Shown here: in pieces, positions 33,218 through 42,713 of the stretch
Position numbering within the stretch: the first letter of the stretch is position 1
How the letters are laid out: each line of letters begins with the position of its first letter
DNA from: Gulosibacter sediminis
Lineage (GTDB): Bacteria > Actinomycetota > Actinomycetes > Actinomycetales > Microbacteriaceae
DNA: 64,000 bases
Direction of reading: 5' to 3'
NCBI RefSeq assembly: GCF_023370115.1
Contig: NZ_CP097160.1
Span: forward strand, 1,116,001 to 1,180,000
Program-made: the position numbers and the translations under genes
Notes under the pieces: generated by a model
The model's database searches: none
Seen by the model: the letters and a program-made list of their open reading frames with translations, nothing else
Told to the model about the DNA's origin: nothing

Positions 33218-34195
33218 GTGATTGGTGCATTTGAACTCGGCCTGATCTACGCCGTGGTGGCGCTCGGCGTGTATCTCACCTTCCGCATCCTGAACTTCCC
33301 CGACCTCACGGTCGACGGTAGCTTTACGACCGGTGCCGCTGTTGCCGCCGTGTGCCTGAGCTACGACATGAACCCCGTCCTGGCACTCCTGCTGTCGTTC
33401 GCGGCGGGAGCCATCGCGGGAGCCATTACCGGGGTGCTCCACACCTACGGCAAGATCGACGGCCTGCTCGCCGGAATCCTGACGATGATCGCGCTCTGGT
33501 CGGTCAACCTGCGCATCATGGGCATATCGAACGGAACGCCCGCGCTGTCGAACGTCGGTATTCGCAGCTCGGAGAGCGCGTTTAGCGGTCTGCGCGAGGC
33601 CGGCCTGCTCGGCACCTGGGGTGCCGTCGGCATTCTCTTCGTCGCCGTGTTCGTGCTCAAGCTCGTGATCGACTGGTTCCTGTCGACCGACCTCGGCCTG
33701 TCAATTCAGGCGACGGGGAACAACGAGCAGATGATTCGCTCGTTTGGCGTGAACACCGACGCCATGAAGATCCTCACCCTGGCGCTCTCGAACGGCCTCG
33801 TCGCCGTCGGCGGTGCGCTCGTCGCGCAGTACACCGGCTCCGCCGACATCTCGATGGGCGTCGGCCTGATCCTGATCGGTCTCGCCTCGGTGATTCTCGG
33901 CCAGGCGTTCTTCGGTAACCGCTGGGTGTGGCTCGCGAGCTTTGGCGTCATCGTCGGCGCCGTGCTCTACCGCCTCGTCATCTTCGCGGCGCTCTCGGCG
34001 GGCCTCAGCAACACCGACGTCCGTCTCATCACCGCGGTCATCGTGGTCATCGCGCTGCTGATTCCTCGTTTCGGCATCGGCAAGCGACTCGGCCTCGACC
34101 GCCTCATGCGCGGCAAACAGACACAACCGGCCGAGGTTCCGCCCGCACGCGAGTCCGTGGCCGCAAGCGTTCCGGCAAAGGAGGCACAGCAGTAA
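33218..34195 (+). CDS. ABC transporter permease, TrpY-like
   Basis: A 325-residue permease of the branched-chain/TrpY-like membrane class with about eight to nine hydrophobic segments, including LIYAVVALGVYLTFRILNF, LALLLSFAAGAIAGAITGVL and LILIGLASVILGQAFFG. The motif NFPDLTVDGSFTTGAA is typical of these permeases. The cytoplasmic tail of about 40 residues is basic and then Ala/Glu-rich. Start GTG 33218 has GAGAGGAG 8 nt upstream. The TAA stop overlaps the ATPase start as TAATG. Confidence 0.9.
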   Translation: MIGAFELGLIYAVVALGVYLTFRILNFPDLTVDGSFTTGAAVAAVCLSYDMNPVLALLLSFAAGAIAGAITGVLHTYGKIDGLLAGILTMIALWSVNLRIMGISNGTPALSNVGIRSSESAFSGLREAGLLGTWGAVGILFVAVFVLKLVIDWFLSTDLGLSIQATGNNEQMIRSFGVNTDAMKILTLALSNGLVAVGGALVAQYTGSADISMGVGLILIGLASVILGQAFFGNRWVWLASFGVIVGAVLYRLVIFAALSAGLSNTDVRLITAVIVVIALLIPRFGIGKRLGLDRLMRGKQTQPAEVPPARESVAASVPAKEAQQ

Positions 34196-34989
34196 TGCTC
34201 GACATCGACAAGATCTCCAAGACGTTCTTCCCGAACACCGTTAACGAAAAAAAGGCGCTGGTCGACCTCGACCTGCACCTTGCCGACGGCGACTTCGTGA
34301 CCGTCATCGGCTCGAACGGCGCCGGTAAGTCGACGCTGCTCAACGCCGTCTCGGGCAAGCTCAACGTCGACCGCGGCGATGTGCGCATCGACGGCACCTC
34401 GGTGCGGCGGATGCCCGACTACCGCCGCGCGCGTTACATCGGCCGCGTGTTCCAAGACCCGATGGCGGGCACGGCGCCCGATCTTACGATCGAACAGAAC
34501 CTTGCCCTCGCGCTGCGTCGCGGCAAGCCCCGCGGCCTCGGCATGGGCATCACTTCGAAGCGCAAGCAGTTGTTCCGTGACGAACTCGCCCACCTCGACC
34601 TCGGGCTCGAGAACCGCCTCACCACGCTGGTCGGGCTGCTCTCGGGTGGCCAGCGGCAGGCGCTGTCGCTGCTCATGGCGGGCTTTACTAACCCGTCCAT
34701 CCTGTTGCTCGACGAGCACACCGCGGCCCTCGACCCGGCGCGTGCTGCGCACGTGTCGGAGCTGACGCGCCGCATCGTGTCGGAGTCGGGGCTCACGACC
34801 CTGATGGTGACGCACAACATGCAGCAGGCGATCGACCTGGGCAACCGCCTCGTCATGATGCACGACGGCCGCATCATCTATGAGGTCGCGGACGAGGCGA
34901 AGTCGAAGACGACCGTCGAAGACCTCCTCGGTCGCTTCGCCGCCATCAAGGGCGCGGTCATCGACGACAAGACGATGCTCGCCTCCTAG
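34195..34989 (+). CDS. ABC transporter ATP-binding protein, TrpZ-like
   Basis: A 264-residue ATPase that energises the preceding permease. Walker A GSNGAGKST, signature LSGGQRQ, Walker B ILLLDEHTAALDP with the catalytic Glu, and the switch His in VTHNMQQA. DEHTAALDP, rather than the common DEPTxxLDP, is characteristic of this transporter group. AAAGGAG precedes the ATG by 12 nt. A large palindromic terminator follows. Confidence 0.92.
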   Translation: MLDIDKISKTFFPNTVNEKKALVDLDLHLADGDFVTVIGSNGAGKSTLLNAVSGKLNVDRGDVRIDGTSVRRMPDYRRARYIGRVFQDPMAGTAPDLTIEQNLALALRRGKPRGLGMGITSKRKQLFRDELAHLDLGLENRLTTLVGLLSGGQRQALSLLMAGFTNPSILLLDEHTAALDPARAAHVSELTRRIVSESGLTTLMVTHNMQQAIDLGNRLVMMHDGRIIYEVADEAKSKTTVEDLLGRFAAIKGAVIDDKTMLAS

Positions 34990-35005
34990 GCACGGCAACG
35001 ACATA

Positions 35006-35045
35006 AAGGGGGCGGCGCCACCGATCGGTGGCGCCGCCCCTTGGT
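35006..35045. terminator. palindromic terminator between convergent genes
   Basis: The core 35009-35040 is a perfect 32-nt palindrome centred on GATC, flanked by AA and TT. It separates the ABC ATPase from the acidic-protein gene converging on it. Confidence 0.8.
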
Positions 35046-35053
35046 GTTGCGCG

Positions 35054-35398
35054 TTAGTCGCGCTTTTCGCCTTCATCGAGCTCGACGTCGCCCTCGTCGA
35101 TGTCGTCGAACTCTTCGTCGTCGAGGTCGTCCTCGTCGTAATCGTCGCCGACCTCGTAGTCGTCGGCCCACTCGTCGAGCAGTTCGGCAGCCTCGTCGGC
35201 GTCGGCGGCCTCTTCGATCTCGACGTCGCCACCGCCCCAGCTGCGCACGACGACCTCGATCTCCTCGGTGTCCTCGAGACTGTCGTGCAAGTTTGCTTCG
35301 TGCTCGGTCGCGAGCATGGCGGCTTCGTCTTCGTCCTTGGCCTCGACGACGAGACCCGAGACAACCTCGTACCGCAGCATCACGGCATACTTCGGCAT
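35054..35398 (-). CDS. hypothetical protein with extremely acidic C-terminus
   Basis: A 114-residue protein I do not recognise. The first 55 residues form a plausible small alpha/beta domain (PKYAVMLRYEVVSGLVVEAK). The second half is almost only Asp and Glu (DDYDEDDLDDEEFDDIDEGD), with a net charge near -40. ATG 35398 is preceded by GAGAGGAATCCCCC. A nucleic-acid mimic or a charged interaction tail are possibilities; neither can be shown here. Confidence 0.7.
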   Translation of the reverse strand: MPKYAVMLRYEVVSGLVVEAKDEDEAAMLATEHEANLHDSLEDTEEIEVVVRSWGGGDVEIEEAADADEAAELLDEWADDYEVGDDYDEDDLDDEEFDDIDEGDVELDEGEKRD

Positions 35399-35515
35399 GG
35401 GGGATTCCTCTCAACGGCGACACCCGGTGCGTCGCGACCACGACTGACGCTAGCGCGCTATTCCGTGGGAAACAAGTGACTCGGTGGCCGCGCAGGGGAT
35501 TTAGGGAAATGCCCG

Positions 35516-35521
35516 TAGGCT
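35516..35521 (+). promoter_or_regulatory. leaderless -10 element of the nitrilase-family gene
   Basis: TAGGCT ends 6 nt before ATG 35528; no Shine-Dalgarno is present. Confidence 0.65.
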
Positions 35522-35527
35522 GGCGGC

Positions 35528-36334
35528 ATGTCTGAGTCAATCGCATGCGCAGTGAGTCAGTTCGCACCAACCCTCGACGCGTCGAAGAATCTGCGATTGC
35601 TCCGCGACCACCTCGCGATCGCGACCGACCGTGGCGCCCGCATTTTCGTGGCCCCCGAGTACAGCTCGGGTTTCGACCGCGACTACGGCGACTGGATGCA
35701 CTCGGTCGCGCAGCCGCTCGACGGCGAGTTCGCTACGGCACTCGGGCAGCTTGCGGCCGAGTTCCGCGTCACGCTCGTGGCGGGGATGCTCGAGCAAGTA
35801 GGCGACGGCGTCGCGAACACGCTCGTCGCGTTCGGTGACACGGGTGAGCGGCTCGCGGCCTACCGGAAGGTGCACCTCTACGACGCGTTTGCCGGGCGCG
35901 AGAGCGAGTGGCTGACCGCCGGCGACCCGAGCGAGCATCCCGCCGTGTTCGAGGCGTACGGCCTCACGATCGGCCTGCAGACTTGCTACGACCTCCGGTT
36001 CCCGGAGTCGAGTCGCCGGCTCGTCGACGCGGGTGCCGACGTGCTCGCGGTGCCGGCGGAGTGGGTGCGCGGTCCACTCAAGGAACACCACTGGCGCACG
36101 CTGCTCAGCGCGCGGGCGATCGAGAATGTTGCCTACGTTGTCGCGGCCGACCACCCCGCACCGATCGGGGTGGGTGGCAGCAGCATCGTCGACCCGCGCG
36201 GTGTCACCATCGCGACGCTCGGCACCGACAACGGCGTGGCCCTGGCCTGGCTGGACCCGGAAGAGGTCGCCTCGGCTCGTGACCAGAACCCAGCGTTACG
36301 CCTTCGTAAGTACTCGGTGCGCGCGTCCGACTAA
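35528..36334 (+). CDS. carbon-nitrogen hydrolase (nitrilase superfamily)
   Basis: A 268-residue nitrilase-superfamily amidase with the complete Glu-Lys-Cys triad: Glu44 (VAPEYSSG), Lys114 (AYRKVHLYD) and Cys153 (GLQTCYDLRFPE). Length and motifs fit the omega-amidase/deaminated-glutathione-amidase type of branch; the real substrate is not determinable. It is a single-gene unit starting ATG 35528 behind a leaderless-type hexamer, followed by the ABC exporter pair. Confidence 0.9.
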   Translation: MSESIACAVSQFAPTLDASKNLRLLRDHLAIATDRGARIFVAPEYSSGFDRDYGDWMHSVAQPLDGEFATALGQLAAEFRVTLVAGMLEQVGDGVANTLVAFGDTGERLAAYRKVHLYDAFAGRESEWLTAGDPSEHPAVFEAYGLTIGLQTCYDLRFPESSRRLVDAGADVLAVPAEWVRGPLKEHHWRTLLSARAIENVAYVVAADHPAPIGVGGSSIVDPRGVTIATLGTDNGVALAWLDPEEVASARDQNPALRLRKYSVRASD

Positions 36335-36353
36335 GTTGGCTGCGGGGGATTGC

Positions 36354-36359
36354 TAGCTT
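36354..36359 (+). promoter_or_regulatory. leaderless -10 element of the ABC exporter ATPase gene
   Basis: TAGCTT ends 7 nt before GTG 36367. Confidence 0.5.
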
Positions 36360-36366
36360 GGAAGAT

Positions 36367-37257
36367 GTGACGAAAACAGACGAACAGGGAGAGCGCGGGG
36401 AAAACCGCGATCTCGGCCTCGGCAAGAAGACGGCCGAGGGCCTGTCGACCATGACGCCGATGGCGCGTCAGACCGAGGCAGAGCAGCGAACGCACGGCGG
36501 TGAGGCGCTCTTTCTTGCCGAATTGACGAAGAACTTTGGTCGGCGCACGGCAGTCGATCACCTCAGCTTCACGATTCCGCAGGGCTCGTTCTCAGCCATC
36601 GTAGGCCCGAACGGGGCGGGCAAGACCACGACGCTGTCGATGATCGCCGGCCTGCTGCCGCCGAGCCACGGAACCGTCGAAGTGTTTGGCATCGACGCCT
36701 GGCGCGACCGTGCGAAGGCCCAGCAGCTTATCGGCATTCTGCCCGACCGCCTGCGAATGTTCGACCAGCTCACGGGCGCGCAGTTCCTGTCGTATGTCGC
36801 TGCGGTGCGCGGGGTCAAGGGCGAGACGCTGCGCGAGCGCATGGAGTACCTGCTCGACGACTTCGGGCTGCGCGACGAGGCGAATCGCTTGGTCGTCGAT
36901 TACTCGCTCGGCCTGCGCAAGAAGCTCGCGCTCGCCGCGACGCTCATCCACGCCCCGAAGCTGCTCGTGCTCGACGAGCCGTTCGAGGCGATCGACCCGG
37001 TGTCGGCCGGCACGTTCATCGACGTGCTCAATAGCTACGTCAACCGCGGCGGCACCGTCGTGCTCTCGAGCCACTCGATGGACCTCGTGCAGCGAGTGTG
37101 CGACCACGTCGCGGTCATCGCCAAGGGCGAGTTGCTCGCCGAGGGCACCGTCGACGACGTTCGCGGCAACGTGTCGCTCGAAGAACGATTCCGCGACCTC
37201 GTTCGCGGCCCGGGGCAGACGGAGGGGCTGGATTGGCTCGAAATCTCCTTCGGGTGA
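36367..37257 (+). CDS. ABC exporter ATP-binding protein
   Basis: A 296-residue ATPase with a polar N-terminal extension of about 45 residues before the ABC domain. Walker A GPNGAGKTT, signature YSLGLRKK (a DrrA/CcmA-like variant), Walker B LLVLDEPFEAIDP, switch His in LSSHSMDL. Start GTG 36367 is preferred because of its TAGCTT hexamer; ATG 36451 would remove 28 residues of the disordered extension. The next gene starts inside its 3' end, so the two form an export system of unknown substrate. Confidence 0.85.
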   Translation: MTKTDEQGERGENRDLGLGKKTAEGLSTMTPMARQTEAEQRTHGGEALFLAELTKNFGRRTAVDHLSFTIPQGSFSAIVGPNGAGKTTTLSMIAGLLPPSHGTVEVFGIDAWRDRAKAQQLIGILPDRLRMFDQLTGAQFLSYVAAVRGVKGETLRERMEYLLDDFGLRDEANRLVVDYSLGLRKKLALAATLIHAPKLLVLDEPFEAIDPVSAGTFIDVLNSYVNRGGTVVLSSHSMDLVQRVCDHVAVIAKGELLAEGTVDDVRGNVSLEERFRDLVRGPGQTEGLDWLEISFG

Positions 37258-38789
37258 GCTGGGGGAGCGTTGCAGCAGCCCTGCGCCCGCGCGCGCAGGT
37301 CGGGGCCGCCACGTTCTGGATGCTCTTGCTCACCGTGGTGGGCTCGCTCGCCGCGGGCGCGCTCATCTACCTCGGCACCGCCGGCAGTGGCGCCGTCGCG
37401 CTGCTCTGGACCCCGCTCCTGGTGCTGCTCATGCCGGCCGCGGCGTTTGGGCTCGGCGTGCTCGGGCATCCCAGTGATGCCCTCGACGCGCGCCGCATCG
37501 CCGTGCACGGTCGCGGCGCCGCCCGCGCGGCGAGCACCACGTTCGCGCTGGGCTTCGTGCAGCCGACCTCGCTCGTCGCCCTCGTGCCATACGGCGTGCT
37601 CGGGCTCGCACTGCAGCAACGCGTTGATTCCGGCATCGCCTGGCTGCTCGCCGTCGTCGGGTGGATCGGCTGCGTGCTCGCGCATCGCCTCGGCGCCCGT
37701 GCCGGCCGCGCGGTGTCGACGCGTCGCACCACCCGCGAGGTGGGCGCCGTCTTTTGGTACGCGGTGTCGCTGCTCGGCGCGACCGTGGCATTCGCGCTGC
37801 TGTTCCTGCCCTGGCAGGAGGTCGCCGACGAGGCGGCCCAGCTTATCGCTCGCGGCCTCGACTGGGTGCCCGGAGCGAGCTTGGCGCTGGCCGGCTCGGT
37901 GGGCGACCTCGGCACGATCGTCGGCGTCAACGTTGCCGTGGTGGTGCTGGTCGGGTTGCTCGAATGGCTGCTTTCACGCCGCGATGCGCAGCGCGCCATG
38001 TACGTGCGGGGCAGCGGCGGCCGTGTGAATCTCGGCATCTTCGCGTCGGCTCCCGGTTCGGCCACCTGGTCGATCGCGGCGCGCACCTGGCTCGCCTGGC
38101 TGCGCGACGACCGATACCGCCTGACACTCATCACCATCGCGATCCTGCCGCCGTTGCTCGTGATTCCCTCGTGGATTGCTGGCGTCGGCGCCGCCGAGCT
38201 CGTACTGCTGCCGGTGCCGATCTTCGCGCTGCTGTTCGGCTGGGCCCTGCACAACGACATCGCCTACGACTCGACCGCGCTCTGGCTCCACGTCACCGGC
38301 GGGCTGCCGGGCCGCGCCGACCGACTCGGCCGCGCCATCCCAACGCTCATTACCGGCGTCGTGCTCGTCCTTGCCGGCTCGGCCCTCGTGCTCTGGGTCA
38401 CCGACGATGCGCTGCGGGCCTCGCTCGTCGCGGCGGGTTCGCTGGCGCTGCTCGGCACCGGGGTCGGCGGCTCGTCGATCATGTCGGCCGTCTCGCCGTA
38501 TCCCGTCGCACGACCCGGCGAATCGCCCTGGTCGCAACCCGTCTCGACGTGGGGCGGCTCGTTCGCCGTGCACGGCATCAGCCTGCTTGTTGAGCTCGCC
38601 ATCTGCGCGCCAGCGATTTGGCTCAGCGTGCTCGCCCTGCTGTCGGGTGATTGGGCGGATGCGCTGCTCGCGATGGGTGTGGCGCTCGGCACCGGCGTGC
38701 TCGCGTGCGTCGCCGGCATCCTCATCGGCGGCCAAGTATTCACCGCTCGGCGAACCCACCTGCTCAACCGCGCAACCCTCATCGACTGA
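37233..38789 (+). CDS. multi-spanning membrane protein, ABC exporter permease partner
   Basis: A 518-residue protein with about twelve hydrophobic segments in two halves, separated by a soluble loop around residues 255-290. I start it at TTG 37233 because GGAGGGG lies 5 nt upstream and the product begins MARNLLRVSWGS; GTG 37254, overlapping the ATPase stop, is the alternative. There is no recognisable family motif beyond ABC-2-like layout. Tight overlap with the ATPase gene is the main evidence for function. Confidence 0.8.
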   Translation: MARNLLRVSWGSVAAALRPRAQVGAATFWMLLLTVVGSLAAGALIYLGTAGSGAVALLWTPLLVLLMPAAAFGLGVLGHPSDALDARRIAVHGRGAARAASTTFALGFVQPTSLVALVPYGVLGLALQQRVDSGIAWLLAVVGWIGCVLAHRLGARAGRAVSTRRTTREVGAVFWYAVSLLGATVAFALLFLPWQEVADEAAQLIARGLDWVPGASLALAGSVGDLGTIVGVNVAVVVLVGLLEWLLSRRDAQRAMYVRGSGGRVNLGIFASAPGSATWSIAARTWLAWLRDDRYRLTLITIAILPPLLVIPSWIAGVGAAELVLLPVPIFALLFGWALHNDIAYDSTALWLHVTGGLPGRADRLGRAIPTLITGVVLVLAGSALVLWVTDDALRASLVAAGSLALLGTGVGGSSIMSAVSPYPVARPGESPWSQPVSTWGGSFAVHGISLLVELAICAPAIWLSVLALLSGDWADALLAMGVALGTGVLACVAGILIGGQVFTARRTHLLNRATLID

Positions 38790-38805
38790 GATCCGACGGC
38801 CCGAG

Positions 38806-38811
38806 TAGTCT
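38806..38811 (+). promoter_or_regulatory. leaderless -10 element of the DUF3039 gene
   Basis: TAGTCT ends 6 nt before ATG 38818 in the 28-bp gap after the exporter gene. Confidence 0.6.
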
Positions 38812-38817
38812 TGGGCC

Positions 38818-39105
38818 ATGACTGGATTCGCACGGACCGAAGATCCCGGCTCGATTGGGTCGGGCGGCAGCACCGATGTGCTCGACCGCGAACTCGAAAA
38901 GCTCATCGAAGATGAGCAGTACGATGACGGCGACCACGACAAATTTGCGCACTACGTGCGCAAGGAGAAGATCGTCGAGTCGGCCGTGACCGGCAAACCG
39001 GTCCGAGCCCTGTGCGGCAAGAAGTGGCTGCCGAACTCGAACCCCGACCGGTTCCCGATCTGCCCCGACTGCAAGCGCATCTACGAACGGATGCGCGACT
39101 CGTAG
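38818..39105 (+). CDS. DUF3039 family protein
   Basis: A 95-residue actinobacterial DUF3039 protein. The N-terminus is polar, followed by HDKFAHYVRKEKIVESAVTG and a zinc-ribbon-like CGKKW...ICPDCKRIYE with three Cys. The family is often encoded next to pncB, as here (converging, 3 bp apart). The function is unknown to me. Confidence 0.88.
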   Translation: MTGFARTEDPGSIGSGGSTDVLDRELEKLIEDEQYDDGDHDKFAHYVRKEKIVESAVTGKPVRALCGKKWLPNSNPDRFPICPDCKRIYERMRDS

Positions 39106-39108
39106 TCG

Positions 39109-40461
39109 TTACGCGCGGGTCGTGGTCCCGTCCTCGTAGACGTAGAGCGTCGTGAGGGCGGGATCACCCTTTCCGAGGCGGCGCGCGGTGCGCGGCAGCT
39201 CGGCTAGGGCGGCGGCGCAGTGTTCGCGGGCCGCGGCGACACCGGCGTGGCCGAGCCACTGACGGTCGATCTCACCGTCAACGACGTAGTCGACGTAGAG
39301 GGGGCGGTCGTCGTGGTCACCGATCGGTGCTCCGCCGAGCGAGATGAGTTCGCCGGTCGCGACGCCGTTCTCGCGGCGGCGCAGCGGGAACTTCACCCCG
39401 CCCACCGACTTCTTGCCGGGCGAGGCTTTGGCGACCGGAACCCACTCGTCGGCGTCGTTCTTGCGGGCGACGAGCTTGTAGACCATGCCGGAGGCGACCG
39501 AGCCGGAGCCGGTGACGACGCTCGTGCCGACGCCGTAGGAGTCGACGGGCGCCGCGGCGAGGCCGGCGAGCGTGTATTCGTCGAGATCGTTCGTCACGGT
39601 GATCTTCGTGTTGACGGCGCCGAGGTCGTCGAGCTGCTCGCGCACCTCGCGCACGAGCACCGGCAGGTCGCCCGAGTCGAGGCGCACGCCGCCGAGCTCC
39701 GTGCCCCCGACCTCAACGGCCAGGCGCACGCCTTCGGTGACGTCGTAGGTGTCGACCAGCAGCGTCGTGCCGACGCCGAGTGCATCCACCTGCGCCTGGA
39801 ATGCGGCCCGCTCGGATTCGTGCAGCAGGGTCCAGGAGTGGGCGGCGGTGCCCATAGTCGGCACGCCCCAGCTGCGGCCGGCCTCGAGGTTCGAGGTGGC
39901 CGAGAAGCCGGCGATGTAGGCGGCGCGCGCGGCGGCGACGGCGCTGCGCTCGCCGGTGCGGCGCGAGCCCATCTCGGCGAGCGGTCTGCCCTCCGCGGCC
40001 GAGACCATGCGTGCGGCCGCCGACGCGACCGCGGAGTCGTAGTTGAACACGCTGAGCAGGAGGGTCTCGAGGATCACGCCCTCGGCAAACGTTGCGTGCA
40101 CCTCGAGCAGTGGCGACTGGGGAAAGTAGACCTCGCCCTCGCGATAGCCCCGAATCGAGCCCGAGAAGCGGTAGTTGGCGAGCCAGTCAAGCGTCGTCGC
40201 CGACACGACGTTCGCGTCGCGCAGGAACTCGAGCTCCGCATCCTCAAACCGGAATCGTTCGAGCAGCTCGATGGCGCGGCCGAAGCCAGCGACGACGCCG
40301 TAGCGGCGGTCGTTCGGCAGGCGCCGCGCGAAGAGTTCGAACATGCACTCGCGGTCGGCGGTGCCGTCTTGCAGGGCGGCCTCGACCATCGTGAGTTCGT
40401 AGTGGTCGGTGAGGAGCGACGTGGCTGAGGGGAGCGCCGGTCGTGCTTCGGGGTTCGACAT
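39109..40461 (-). CDS. pncB: nicotinate phosphoribosyltransferase
   Basis: This enzyme converts nicotinate and PRPP to nicotinate mononucleotide, the entry point of NAD salvage. The 450 residues show TSLLTDHYELTM at the N-terminus, FNYDSAVASAAARM, EMGSRRTGERSAVAAARAAY (the active-site region), GTAAHSWTLL, GVRLDSGDL (phosphate loop) and YGVGTSVVTG. ATG 40461 is chosen because the protein begins just before TDHYELTM and a TACTCT hexamer ends 6 nt upstream. The gene is monocistronic and diverges from murI. Confidence 0.95.
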   Translation of the reverse strand: MSNPEARPALPSATSLLTDHYELTMVEAALQDGTADRECMFELFARRLPNDRRYGVVAGFGRAIELLERFRFEDAELEFLRDANVVSATTLDWLANYRFSGSIRGYREGEVYFPQSPLLEVHATFAEGVILETLLLSVFNYDSAVASAAARMVSAAEGRPLAEMGSRRTGERSAVAAARAAYIAGFSATSNLEAGRSWGVPTMGTAAHSWTLLHESERAAFQAQVDALGVGTTLLVDTYDVTEGVRLAVEVGGTELGGVRLDSGDLPVLVREVREQLDDLGAVNTKITVTNDLDEYTLAGLAAAPVDSYGVGTSVVTGSGSVASGMVYKLVARKNDADEWVPVAKASPGKKSVGGVKFPLRRRENGVATGELISLGGAPIGDHDDRPLYVDYVVDGEIDRQWLGHAGVAAAREHCAAALAELPRTARRLGKGDPALTTLYVYEDGTTTRA

Positions 40462-40467
40462 AGGCAC

Positions 40468-40473
40468 AGAGTA
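40468..40473 (-). promoter_or_regulatory. leaderless -10 element of pncB
   Basis: TACTCT on the minus strand ends 6 nt before ATG 40461. Confidence 0.6.
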
Positions 40474-40538
40474 ACGAATCGGGGGCGGAGCGCCGCTGTA
40501 CCTGGTCGCATCCGCAGACATTGCGCGCGTCGGCCGGG

Positions 40539-40544
40539 TACGAT
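40539..40544 (+). promoter_or_regulatory. -10 element of the murI-rph-rdgB operon
   Basis: TACGAT ends 8 nt before GTG 40553; no Shine-Dalgarno intervenes. Confidence 0.5.
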
Positions 40545-40552
40545 TGCCGGTT

Positions 40553-41392
40553 GTGAGTAACGCACCGATTGGCATTTTCGACTCGGGAGTCGGCGGTCTC
40601 ACGGTTGCACGCGAAGTGCGCGCCCAACTGCCGCACGAGTCCATCGTGTACATCGGCGACACCGAGCACACGCCGTACGGGCCGAGGCCGATTGCCGAGA
40701 TCCGCAAGTTCTCGCTCGAGATTCTCGACCAGCTCGTCGACGAGGGCGTGAAGATGCTCGTGATCGCCTGCAACTCGGCCTCCGCGGCCGTGTTGCGCGA
40801 CGCCCGAGAACGGTATTCGGTGCCGGTCATCGAGGTCATCGCGCCGGCGGTGCGCGCCGCGGTGAGCGCCACCCGCTCGGGCCGCGTCGGTGTGATCGGC
40901 ACGCACGCAACCATCAGTTCGCGCGCGTACAACGACGCGTTCGCCGCCGCCGTGAACGTGCAGCTGTTCTCGCAGGCTTGCCCGGCCTTCGTTGAACACG
41001 TTGAGGCCGGCGACACGACGAGCCAGGAGCTCATCGCGATCGCGCGCGAGTACCTTGCCCCGTTGCAGCGGGAAGAGATCGACACCCTCGTGCTCGGCTG
41101 CACCCACTACCCGCTGCTGCAGGGCGTGCTCGGCTATGTCATGGGCGGCGACGTGCGGCTCGTGTCGAGCGATGTGGAGACGGCGAAAGACGTCTACCGC
41201 ACGCTGCTCACGCGCGGGTTACTGCACGACGGCACCACCAACGCCACCTACGAATACCGGGCAACCGGCGAGAACACCGCTGCCTTCGTCACCCTCGCGA
41301 GCCGCATCCTTGGTGGCGAGGTGTCGAGAGTTGAACACCATCCGACCGGCGTGATTGACCTCGCCGGGCACACTCTGAAGGAGAACTCATGA
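40553..41392 (+). CDS. murI: glutamate racemase
   Basis: MurI interconverts L- and D-glutamate for peptidoglycan. The 279 residues contain [13 protein letters not shown] at the N-terminus and the two catalytic cysteines, Cys73 in ACNSASAA and Cys183 in [12 protein letters not shown] 40553 is preferred over TTG 40544 because the protein then starts [12 protein letters not shown]. First gene of a three-gene operon, with the rph start overlapping its stop (ATGA). Confidence 0.95.
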   Translation: MSNAPIGIFDSGVGGLTVAREVRAQLPHESIVYIGDTEHTPYGPRPIAEIRKFSLEILDQLVDEGVKMLVIACNSASAAVLRDARERYSVPVIEVIAPAVRAAVSATRSGRVGVIGTHATISSRAYNDAFAAAVNVQLFSQACPAFVEHVEAGDTTSQELIAIAREYLAPLQREEIDTLVLGCTHYPLLQGVLGYVMGGDVRLVSSDVETAKDVYRTLLTRGLLHDGTTNATYEYRATGENTAAFVTLASRILGGEVSRVEHHPTGVIDLAGHTLKENS

Positions 41393-42117
41393 CCACTCGT
41401 GCTGATGGTCGCGCCGTCGACGAGCTGCGCGAAGTGTCCATCCAGCGTGGCTGGAGCGAGCAGGCCGAAGGATCGGCCCTGATCTCGTTCGGTCGCACCC
41501 GCGTGCTCTGCACCGCGTCGTTCACGCCCGGGGTGCCGCGGTGGCTCACTGGGAAGGGGACCGGCTGGGTCACGGCCGAATACTCGATGCTGCCGCGCGC
41601 CACAAACGAGCGTTCGCAGCGCGAGTCGGTCAAGGGCAAGATTGGCGGCCGCACGCACGAGATCTCGCGGCTTATCGGCCGCTCGTTGCGCGCCGCCATT
41701 GACATGCAGGCGCTCGGTGAGAACACGATCGTGCTCGACTGCGATGTGCTGCAGGCCGATGGCGGCACGCGCACCGCTGCGATCACGGGCGCGTTCGTCG
41801 CGCTCTCGGATGCCGTGGACTGGGCCCGCTCGCAGAAGCACATCCCGCGCAAAGCCGAGGTGCTCACGGCGTCGGTGTCGGCCATCTCGGTGGGCATCAT
41901 CGACGGCACACCGATGCTCGACCTGCCCTACGACGAGGATGTTCGGGCCGAGACCGACATGAATGTCGTGATGACGGGTACCGGTAAGTTCGTCGAGGTG
42001 CAGGGCACGGCCGAGAAAGCTCCGTTCGACGGCACCGAGCTGAACGAACTGCTCGCCCTCGCGATCAAGGGCAATGCGGACCTCGCGCGTATCCAGTCTG
42101 AGGTGCTCGCCCGATGA
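41389..42117 (+). CDS. rph: ribonuclease PH
   Basis: A phosphorolytic 3'-5' exoribonuclease that trims tRNA 3' ends. The 242 residues show the family signatures [38 protein letters not shown] (split: LPRATNERS and [11 protein letters not shown]), [10 protein letters not shown] and [16 protein letters not shown]. Length is normal and it is active by sequence. It overlaps both neighbours by 4 nt. Confidence 0.97.
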   Translation: MTTRADGRAVDELREVSIQRGWSEQAEGSALISFGRTRVLCTASFTPGVPRWLTGKGTGWVTAEYSMLPRATNERSQRESVKGKIGGRTHEISRLIGRSLRAAIDMQALGENTIVLDCDVLQADGGTRTAAITGAFVALSDAVDWARSQKHIPRKAEVLTASVSAISVGIIDGTPMLDLPYDEDVRAETDMNVVMTGTGKFVEVQGTAEKAPFDGTELNELLALAIKGNADLARIQSEVLAR

Positions 42118-42713
42118 CGTTGCAGGCAGTGCTCGCGTCGAAGAACGCCCACAAGCTGGCGGAACTGCAGCGCATCCTCGGGGCCCAATTGCCCGAGCTC
42201 GAACTGCTGCCGTACGACGGCGAGGCGCCGGTGGAGTCTGGGCTCACCTTCGAGGAGAACGCGCTCATCAAGGCCCGGGCGGCCGCGCAGGCGACCGGCC
42301 TGCCGGCGATCGCTGATGACTCGGGCATCTGCGTCGAGGTGCTCGGCGGCATGCCCGGCATCTTCTCGGCCCGCTGGTCGGGGCCCGATCGCTCGGATGC
42401 CGACAACGTTGACCTGCTGCTCTGGCAGCTGAGCGATGTGCCCGACTCGGCCCGCGCCGCGCAGTTCGTTGCGGTCGCCGCGGTGGCGCTGCCGGACGGC
42501 CGCGAATTCACGGTGCGCGGCGAATGGCCGGGGCAGATCGTGCGCGAGGCTCGCGGCGCCGGCGGCTTCGGCTACGACCCGGTGTTTCTGCCCGAGGGCG
42601 AATCGCAGTCGGCCGCCGAGATGTCACCGGAGCGCAAGGACAGCCTGAGCCACCGCCGCCGCGCCTTCGAGGCGATTGCGCCGCAGCTGCAGCGCGTACT
42701 CAGCGAGGCGTAG
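42114..42713 (+). CDS. rdgB: RdgB/HAM1 non-canonical purine NTP pyrophosphatase
   Basis: It removes dITP, dXTP and ITP from the nucleotide pool. The 199 residues contain [59 protein letters not shown] and [10 protein letters not shown], all standard for the family. Start ATG 42114 overlaps the rph stop. Last gene of the murI operon; the hairpin at 42799-42839 may also serve it. Confidence 0.96.
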   Translation: MTLQAVLASKNAHKLAELQRILGAQLPELELLPYDGEAPVESGLTFEENALIKARAAAQATGLPAIADDSGICVEVLGGMPGIFSARWSGPDRSDADNVDLLLWQLSDVPDSARAAQFVAVAAVALPDGREFTVRGEWPGQIVREARGAGGFGYDPVFLPEGESQSAAEMSPERKDSLSHRRRAFEAIAPQLQRVLSEA

